DNA of 23,032 bases from Puniceicoccales bacterium. Its GTDB lineage: Bacteria > Verrucomicrobiota > Verrucomicrobiia > Opitutales > JAIRLM01. The DNA is taken from positions 1 through 23,032 of the forward strand of contig JAITDL010000043.1 of the NCBI GenBank assembly GCA_031282565.1. Direction: 5' to 3'. Within the stretch, counting starts at the first letter, position 1. Each line of letters starts with the position of its first letter. The position numbers were made by a program, and so were the translations under genes. The notes under the pieces are model-generated. The model was not told where the DNA came from and searched no databases. It worked only from the letters and a program-made list of their open reading frames with translations. Of this stretch, positions 14,575-20,471 are shown in pieces.

Positions 14575-16272
14575 ATGGGAAGGCGGTGGCGCATGCTAAC
14601 TGTTTCTGGCGCAACGCTGTTGTGCTTTGTGCTGCTGCTATTTCGCCTCACATATCTGATGCTTTTTTCTCCAGTTGAACGTCTTAAATCAATTGATCGC
14701 ACGCGTCATCTCTTCGCCATCACCGAGGCGCGCCGCGGTGGAATCTACGATCGCCACGGAGTCGCATTGGCAGTAAGTATTCCGACTGTAGAAGTTGGCG
14801 TCGATCCTAAGCTTGCTCCGACGGAGGTTCGCGAGGAGGCGATTTTCCGCCTCGCCGAAATACTTAAGCGGCCTGCTATTGAGCTGGAAAGCGCCCTGGA
14901 AAAGCGCTGTTCGTCGTTTCCCGCAACCCGCTGGGTCCGACTTGCCGACGCCGTTCCCGATGGTATTTTTCAAAAAATTAGGGGCGCAAAGTTGCGAGGA
15001 GTCTACGGGAACAGAAAATCCCTGCGCAGCTATCCGCAAAAAAATTGCGCATGCCACGTTGTTGGATTTGTAAATCGCGATGGCGTATCATGTTGCGGAG
15101 TAGAAAATTTCGCCGATTTCTTTCTCCGCGGCCAGGACGGTTGGATTCTGTCGGAGAAGGACGGTCGCCGGAGGGAGCTGCGCCAATTTCGTGCGCGAGA
15201 AGTTCCAAGTCACGATGGCAGCGACGTTTATCTTACGATTGATCTCGCCATACAAAAATTAATAGAGGATGAGCTGGCCAGGATTGCCGCAGATTTCAGC
15301 CCGAAATTTGCGCTAATAATTGTCGGGGAGGCGGAAACCGGTAAGATTTTGGCGTTGGCCTGTCATCCGTCCTACGATCCCAACTGCTTCTTCCGCGCAT
15401 CGATGGAATCTTTGCGCAACAGAGCAATCTGCGACTGCTACGAACCGGGATCCGTTTTTAAAATAGTAACAGTCGCCGCAGGACTGGAGGAGGGAATTAT
15501 CGACGGGAAAAGTGTATTTGACTGTTCCAGTGGAAGTTTTGAATGGCGCGGCCAGAGCTACCATCTGCCGAGCGATCACAGCTCCATGGGCCAGCTTTCC
15601 TTGGCCGACGTGCTGCGAAAATCTAGCAACAGGGGTAGCGCCCAGATAGCGATTCGCCTTGGTCCAGAACGGTTTTATTCCTACGTGCGAGCATTTGGAT
15701 TCGGCGAGCGCAGCGGCTACGGCTTCGACGGCGAAGTTGAGGGAATATTAAATCCTCCGTCCCAGTGGGATGGCCTCACCATAACGCGCATGCCAATGGG
15801 CCACGCCATTGCCGTAACTCCAATGCAGATGCACATGGCCATGGGCGTAATTGCCTCCGACGGATATCTTTTCACGCCTCGCATAGTTGAACGCATTTCG
15901 ATGCCAACGGATGCCAAGTCAGATGCATTTGCGGCTGCACTTGCTAAGTCAATGCCGCGGAGGAGGGTAGTGAGTCGAGGGACCGTGATGGCCATGCGCG
16001 CCATGCTGCATAATCCAGGGGACGACCGCGCCGGGGCATGGACATTCGCCTGCAAAACTGGAACATCGCAAAAAATCGTTGGCGGCCGCTACGTTCACGA
16101 TTCCCACGTTGCGTCGTGTTCGGGATTTTTCCCAGCGGAGAGGCCAAAATTTTTGGTTACCGTTGTCGTTGACAGTCCAAACGCTAGGGGCGGAACTGGT
16201 TGGGGCGCAGTATACGCAAAACCATCATTCAAACGCATAGCCGAGGAACTTTCCCGGTTCTGCTGCAATTAG
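14575..16272 (+). CDS. ftsI: Septal peptidoglycan transpeptidase (class B PBP)
   Basis: 565 residues. An N-terminal membrane anchor (about 9-30) is followed by the pedestal domain with RRGGIYDRHGVALA and the transpeptidase domain. All three penicillin-binding motifs are present: SxxK at S293-K296 (GSVFK), SxN at 350-352 (SSN), and KTGT at 494-497. It cross-links septal peptidoglycan in the periplasm. The ATG at 14575 is preferred over a TTG at 14569 because AGGGA (14560-14564) lies 10 bases before it. It is the third gene after rsmH and ftsL. The usual next gene murE is absent; a tRNA gene follows instead. Confidence 0.95.
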   Translation: MGRRWRMLTVSGATLLCFVLLLFRLTYLMLFSPVERLKSIDRTRHLFAITEARRGGIYDRHGVALAVSIPTVEVGVDPKLAPTEVREEAIFRLAEILKRPAIELESALEKRCSSFPATRWVRLADAVPDGIFQKIRGAKLRGVYGNRKSLRSYPQKNCACHVVGFVNRDGVSCCGVENFADFFLRGQDGWILSEKDGRRRELRQFRAREVPSHDGSDVYLTIDLAIQKLIEDELARIAADFSPKFALIIVGEAETGKILALACHPSYDPNCFFRASMESLRNRAICDCYEPGSVFKIVTVAAGLEEGIIDGKSVFDCSSGSFEWRGQSYHLPSDHSSMGQLSLADVLRKSSNRGSAQIAIRLGPERFYSYVRAFGFGERSGYGFDGEVEGILNPPSQWDGLTITRMPMGHAIAVTPMQMHMAMGVIASDGYLFTPRIVERISMPTDAKSDAFAAALAKSMPRRRVVSRGTVMAMRAMLHNPGDDRAGAWTFACKTGTSQKIVGGRYVHDSHVASCSGFFPAERPKFLVTVVVDSPNARGGTGWGAVYAKPSFKRIAEELSRFCCN

Positions 16273-16285
16273 TTAGTTTCTGTGT

Positions 16286-16317
16286 GAAATTTTCCCATGG
16301 ACAGTGGGGCAAATTTC
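16286..16317 (+). repeat. Imperfect inverted repeat after ftsI, possible terminator
   Basis: GAAATTTtCCC (16286-16296) can pair with GGGcAAATTTC (16307-16317): ten base pairs with one mismatch around a 10-base loop. It lies 14 bases after the ftsI stop and 18 bases before tRNA-Leu. There is no T-run on either side, so it is not a classical intrinsic terminator. It could instead be a processing site. Confidence 0.35.
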
Positions 16318-16335
16318 TGATCAATGGCCATCCGC

Positions 16336-16417
16336 GCTCGGATGGCGGAATTGGCAGACGCGCTAGACTTAGGATCTAGTGCCGCAAGGCGTGTGGGTTC
16401 GAGTCCCTCTCCGAGCA
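16336..16417 (+). tRNA. tRNA-Leu (anticodon UAG)
   Basis: An 82-base tRNA with a long variable arm, as expected for leucine. The acceptor stem GCTCGGA pairs perfectly with TCCGAGC. The anticodon stem CTAGA/TCTAG carries the loop CTTAGGA, giving UAG, which reads CUN codons. The T-loop is GTTCGAGTC. The 3' CCA is not encoded, as for tRNA-Phe. Confidence 0.97.
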
Positions 16418-16490
16418 CCGCAAAATCCCATGGCAGCATATTTATGTGCTGCTGCGACAGTGGCCAATTGGAGTTGGTGGATGATTGCCG

Positions 16491-16519
16491 TTGACGATTT
16501 TTAAATTTTACCCTATGAA
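16491..16519 (+). promoter_or_regulatory. Promoter for the membrane protein gene at 16526
   Basis: TTGACG (16491-16496), a 17-base spacer, then TATGAA (16514-16519), followed by only six bases and ATG 16526. The -35 is 5/6 and the -10 is 4/6. Transcription would start at or next to the start codon, again implying a leaderless message. Confidence 0.55.
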
Positions 16520-16525
16520 TAGTGT

Positions 16526-17413
16526 ATGAATGATCTTCTGCGATCATTGCCGTGGGACGTATACATTTTTGGCGCCACTGGCTATTTCGCAGCATTGCTA
16601 GTGAAACATTCGGCAGATGTGGTGACGCGCACTAGAGTTGCCCAAAATGCTACCTGTGTTCTGCGACTTCTGCGTCCAAAAATTTGGGCAGTTGCGTTAT
16701 TTGCCACACTTTCACTTGTGAGCGGCGGTCTGCTGGCGCTGGTTGTAATTCCGCTGTGGCTGGTGCGCCGCAACGGACGAATGTGTCTCATTAGACGGAG
16801 AAGTTGCATGGCAATAGCCGCCACAAATGGCAATTTTCTAGCAAACATAGCTCAAATCATCATTGCCGCAGAAAATAAAAAACTAAGCGACGGAAAAGCA
16901 ATATCCTTTCCAGGCATGACCGTTGATCTTCCGCGTGATTTTACTGACATATACAGCAATGGAAGCCATGCGTTTCTCAACGATGTTTTTCGGGCGAAAA
17001 TTCAAAAGCACATCGACCGTCTTAAAATTCGCAATGACAGTGGCTATCTTAAAGCTTCATGCAGGAGTTCCACGTCGCACGAGGTGGTCGCTCGCATTTT
17101 AATGGACGGCGGCACAGATTCAATTTATAATTCCGTAATGTGTAATGACGGCAACGTTCGCGGAGCGCTCGCAAGACTCGGTTCGTGGGAATGGATGGAC
17201 GGCGTCAACCAGCGGGCTCTCGCGTTCGATGGACATCCGCCAAGTCCAGCCGAATGGAATGCCGCCATTGGAGCCATAAAGACGGAGGCTGCCGAATTTA
17301 GGGAAAAAATTATACTAGGTGTCGCGAAAAACTTCTCAGGCCATGGTGTAGCTGTAACGGAAAGCGACAGGCAGAAGTTCATTGGAGGAATAAATGCGTT
17401 TCTCGGCGTTTGA
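16526..17413 (+). CDS. Uncharacterised membrane protein, 295 residues
   Basis: Not recognised. It has a weak hydrophobic segment at about 12-27 and a strong one at about 53-80 (IWAVALFATLSLVSGGLLAL onward), followed by a basic flank (RRNGRMCLIRRRS) that predicts a cytoplasmic C-terminal domain of about 200 residues. That domain has no motif I can name; it includes SYLK/ILMDGGTDSIYNSV-like stretches and a helical end. The gene is AT-rich in places (about 42% GC in a counted line). It stands between tRNA-Leu and the convergent terminase gene, 36 bases from the latter's stop. Its own near-leaderless promoter suggests it is expressed alone. Confidence 0.7.
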   Translation: MNDLLRSLPWDVYIFGATGYFAALLVKHSADVVTRTRVAQNATCVLRLLRPKIWAVALFATLSLVSGGLLALVVIPLWLVRRNGRMCLIRRRSCMAIAATNGNFLANIAQIIIAAENKKLSDGKAISFPGMTVDLPRDFTDIYSNGSHAFLNDVFRAKIQKHIDRLKIRNDSGYLKASCRSSTSHEVVARILMDGGTDSIYNSVMCNDGNVRGALARLGSWEWMDGVNQRALAFDGHPPSPAEWNAAIGAIKTEAAEFREKIILGVAKNFSGHGVAVTESDRQKFIGGINAFLGV

Positions 17414-17449
17414 AGGCGCCTTACTCCATTGGAAATCACATGGCGCTGC

Positions 17450-18874
17450 CTAGATGATAAGTTCCCTGCTGCAGCGGTCAACGACATGCAAAGCGCTTGC
17501 ACTGAATTTATTGGAACGTCCATGCGATGTGCAGTGTGCGTGAACTGCAAGCGCCAGTGCCCAAAAGCGGTCTCCGTGGCCATTTGCCGTGCGCGCGGCG
17601 TCGAGGCGCACGTTGCCGAAGCATGTGTTTTCCCGTCTAATGGAATGCAAATCGGCGCGGATGGCGTCACTGGACGGTATGCGAAGCCCCCTCGTTTCCA
17701 TTGCAGCCCGCAGGCCGTAGGCAAGGCACTCCTTCGTCTGCGCAGTAAAATGAACACCTTCAACGCGATATTTCCCAAAACGTTCCACGGCACGTTCCAC
17801 GAACTGGCGACCGATGCCGCTGCTGTCTATGCAGGCACGGGAAAGGTTTTTACTGCGCAAAAATACGTCTAGAATCTGTTCCTGTTCGCCAAAACTTTTT
17901 CCACGCAGACATTCAAGCCGTCTCGTTATGAGCACGTCGCCGGAGAGTTCCAGCAGCCAAAAAACGCTTAGATCATTGCTGCGTCCGAGATCTACACCGA
18001 GGTAGCACGGGCTAGATCCGCAGGATTTTGCGGCGCCATCTCCATTTGGGTTTGATTGAAGCCATTCTTTTGCAGCCATTTCGCATGGGCATATGAGCTC
18101 ATAGGATAGCAATGCATCGCCGTCGTCCTGTGGCCTGCACATGTATTCCTGCTGAAAAGTTGCCTCGTCTGGGCATGACTGTCTGATAAGGTCAAAGTAT
18201 TTGGCTTCATCCATCTGTTGACGAAAATCATCCGCTGCCAATTTCGTCTTCAGCTTTTTTAGGAATCCCTGCTCCAGTGCGTCCTGCAGCGTAACACGAT
18301 GAACTGAAAAATTTTTACCATTTCCCCCAAAACGCGCTTCCTGGATCAATTTGTTGAAGAAATTCTGCGAACCCCTGTGGGTGGAAATTATTTCCAGCTG
18401 GCCGCCCCAGGTTATGCCTGGAAGAGCGATGGAGTATAGCAGCTGCGGGTCGCTGTGGAGCGCAAACTCATCGAGGACCCGGCCGCCGCGCTTCCCAGCC
18501 TGGGCGTTGGGATTGGATGACATGGAGTATATGGCGCTGCCGTTGGAAAATTTAACTGCCATGGACGTTTCACGCTGCCCGCCGTCAAGAAGTGTGGCGT
18601 TTTCCGTTCCGCAGGCCGCCTCTAGGAGACCTGCAAATGATTGGCAGTCGGCGATAAACAGACGGGCTTGCAGGTCGTCCCTCGACGTTACCCATGTGTC
18701 AAGTTGCCTACCGGCAAGCGCATGCGCGCGAACTAGTCCGTAGGCAGTTGCCCATGACATGCCGATCTGCCGTGATTTTTCCAGCAACTTCATTCTGGAG
18801 TTATCGAGAATCCATCGGGCTTGGTATGGCAGAAAGAATTGTCCGCCACCAATTTGGCCAGGAGCTTCGCCCAT
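17450..18874 (-). CDS. Phage Mu gp28-like terminase large subunit (lone)
   Basis: 474 residues. A terminase large subunit packages phage DNA using an ATPase and a nuclease domain. The ATPase half shows a Walker A-like KSRQIGMSW (33-41), Walker B GGRVLDE with D135/E136, and the coupling motif STH (164-166). The RNase H-like nuclease half shows YLGVDLGRSND (D295), ACIDSSGIG (D350) and GHGDRFWALALA (D435), so all key acidic residues are present. The pattern best fits the Mu gp28 group. No portal, capsid, small terminase or integrase is visible in the window. It follows rarA and a possible small ORF on the same strand. It could be a prophage remnant, a gene-transfer-agent part or a domesticated protein. 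Confidence 0.85.
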   Translation of the reverse strand: MGEAPGQIGGGQFFLPYQARWILDNSRMKLLEKSRQIGMSWATAYGLVRAHALAGRQLDTWVTSRDDLQARLFIADCQSFAGLLEAACGTENATLLDGGQRETSMAVKFSNGSAIYSMSSNPNAQAGKRGGRVLDEFALHSDPQLLYSIALPGITWGGQLEIISTHRGSQNFFNKLIQEARFGGNGKNFSVHRVTLQDALEQGFLKKLKTKLAADDFRQQMDEAKYFDLIRQSCPDEATFQQEYMCRPQDDGDALLSYELICPCEMAAKEWLQSNPNGDGAAKSCGSSPCYLGVDLGRSNDLSVFWLLELSGDVLITRRLECLRGKSFGEQEQILDVFLRSKNLSRACIDSSGIGRQFVERAVERFGKYRVEGVHFTAQTKECLAYGLRAAMETRGLRIPSSDAIRADLHSIRRENTCFGNVRLDAARTANGHGDRFWALALAVHAHCTSHGRSNKFSASALHVVDRCSRELII

Positions 18875-18882
18875 CTTTCAGT

Positions 18883-19062
18883 CTAACATGGAACGGTAAA
18901 AGCCAGGTCCACCGTGGATTGTCCATTGGATTTGTTTGCAATTGCCGGCAAAATTTTCCAGCCGCCGGTGATTTTTTGGAGAACGCGAGCCTCCGAGGAC
19001 TCGAGAGTGAGGAGCGGAGGTCGCGCTCGGAACTCATTTGTGCTAAAAGACTTGTGAGTCAA
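18883..19062 (-). CDS. Possible 59-residue protein between rarA and the terminase
   Basis: A minus-strand frame runs from a TTG six bases after the rarA stop to a TAG eight bases before the terminase ATG, so it fills the gap exactly. The product reads protein-like in its second half (VLQKITGGWKILPAIANKSN). I see no Shine-Dalgarno site and no known family. A competing frame in the same gap (18801-19037, starting MSSERDLRSS) overlaps the terminase by 74 bases and looks less natural. Treat as a candidate only. Confidence 0.35.
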   Translation of the reverse strand: MTHKSFSTNEFRARPPLLTLESSEARVLQKITGGWKILPAIANKSNGQSTVDLAFTVPC

Positions 19063-19068
19063 TCTTTT

Positions 19069-20415
19069 TTATGGCGGTTGTTCGCCTGCGGGTCCGTCGA
19101 AGTTGTTGCGCAACTTGGTGATACGCTCCAAGCGTTCGACGATTTTGGCTTCGGCTCCAACGCTATTTGGGAAGTAAAATTGTCGAGGATTAGTCATGTG
19201 TTTCTGGCCCGTTACGTTATCCATGTGGCCGTGGGCGTAGATGTAGTGATCGGTGCACAGGCGTTTTTGCAGCGACTGCGGCTGATTGCGGAGGTAGTCT
19301 GGCACAGTCTGCGCGCCATTTTTATCAATATCTTCACCGGCAAGATCATAGGCGGCATAGGCACTGTTGCTCTTCGGCGCCGTTGCCAAATAGACCGTCA
19401 CGTGGGCCAGATTGATTGCGCACTCCGGCATGCCAATGGTTTCGCAGGCGGCGTAGCAGGCCGATGCCAGCGGAAGTGCGTGGGGATCTGCCAGGCCAAC
19501 GTCTTCGGATGCAAAAATCACCAGGCGACGCGCTATGAACCGCGGATCCTCTCCGCCGCGAAGCATTTTAGTTAGCCAGTAGATGGCGCTATCTGGATCG
19601 CAGCCGCGCATGCTCTTGATGTGTGCCGAGATGGTTGCGTGATGTTCAGATCCATCGCGGTCGTAGTTGATATGCCGTTCCGTGGCAAAAGTTTTCCAGT
19701 CGTCAATTGTGAGTGAAGTTCCCATTGGTGCTCCCAGCACCAACGTTTCCAAGGAGTTGAGAGCTCGACGCAGGTCTCCCTGGCACGTTGCCGCAATGGC
19801 TTCTAGGACTTCATCATCCACTCTGCAGCGCAGGGAGCCGAGTCCACGCTCGCAGTCCTCCAATGTCATGCGAAGAAATTGTCTAACTCGATCATTTGGA
19901 AGCGGTTCCAAGCGGAAAAGATGGCTGCGACTCAGGAGCGGAGAAATGACGTATGTAGTTGGAGTGTATGTTGTTGCACCGATCAACCTAATGGTGCCCC
20001 GTTCCACGTCAGGCAGCAGTGAATCCTGCTGCGCGCGGTTGAAGCGGTGGATCTCGTCGATGAAAACTATGGGAGCTTGCTCGGCTAGGCGGGCAGATTG
20101 CAGCACGCTTCGCAGTTCCGCCAAATTGGACGTTACTGCGTTTATGCGCAGAATTTTACTTCCCGTCTCAGCTCCTATGGCTTCGGCGAGAGATGTCTTT
20201 CCGCTGCCCGGTGGTCCGAAGAAGATTATGCTGCCAAAACAATTGCGTCTGACTAGGCGCGGCAGCATGCAGTTCGGACCGAGAATATGATTCTGTCCAA
20301 TGACTTCTCCGAGATTTCTCGGGCGCATGCGTATTGCGAGCGGCTGCCCATGCGAAAACTCATGATCGCCATCGATTTGCCGTTCCGCGCTCCACAGCTC
20401 GCACTGATGTCGCAT
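19069..20415 (-). CDS. rarA: Replication-associated recombination protein A (AAA+ ATPase)
   Basis: 448 residues, RarA/MgsA/WRNIP1 family: a clamp-loader-like ATPase acting at stalled forks. PLAIRMRPRNLGEVIGQNHILG is the family start. Walker A is GPPGSGKT (67-74), Walker B is D120-E121 in FIDEIHRFN, and sensor 1 is GATT (146-149). LLSRSHLFRL contains the arginine finger region. The C-terminal half has IYWLTKMLRGGEDPRFIARRLVIFASEDVGLADP and the tetramer-domain block QFYFPN. The N-terminus before QPLAIRM has about 23 extra residues, and no other in-frame ATG is available. It lies 56 bases after the large uncharacterised gene. Confidence 0.95.
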   Translation of the reverse strand: MRHQCELWSAERQIDGDHEFSHGQPLAIRMRPRNLGEVIGQNHILGPNCMLPRLVRRNCFGSIIFFGPPGSGKTSLAEAIGAETGSKILRINAVTSNLAELRSVLQSARLAEQAPIVFIDEIHRFNRAQQDSLLPDVERGTIRLIGATTYTPTTYVISPLLSRSHLFRLEPLPNDRVRQFLRMTLEDCERGLGSLRCRVDDEVLEAIAATCQGDLRRALNSLETLVLGAPMGTSLTIDDWKTFATERHINYDRDGSEHHATISAHIKSMRGCDPDSAIYWLTKMLRGGEDPRFIARRLVIFASEDVGLADPHALPLASACYAACETIGMPECAINLAHVTVYLATAPKSNSAYAAYDLAGEDIDKNGAQTVPDYLRNQPQSLQKRLCTDHYIYAHGHMDNVTGQKHMTNPRQFYFPNSVGAEAKIVERLERITKLRNNFDGPAGEQPP

Positions 20416-20471
20416 GGATCGTCACTATCAAATTTCATCTGCCTAGCAAGAAATTCATGGCGAAATGCCGA

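Noticed and set aside
17429..17872. 147-codon plus-strand frame with several cysteines
   Set aside because: It is antisense to the nuclease domain of the terminase. The cysteines arise from the complementary codons and do not form a known zinc or iron-sulphur motif.
16336..18874. Prophage integrated at tRNA-Leu
   Set aside because: I could not see a repeated copy of the tRNA 3' end downstream, and no integrase or structural genes are present. The terminase alone does not make a prophage.
18694..19575. 293-codon open frame on the plus strand
   Set aside because: It lies antisense to the terminase 5' end and the rarA 3' end, both well supported by motifs. Its product has no recognisable domain and is an antisense shadow.
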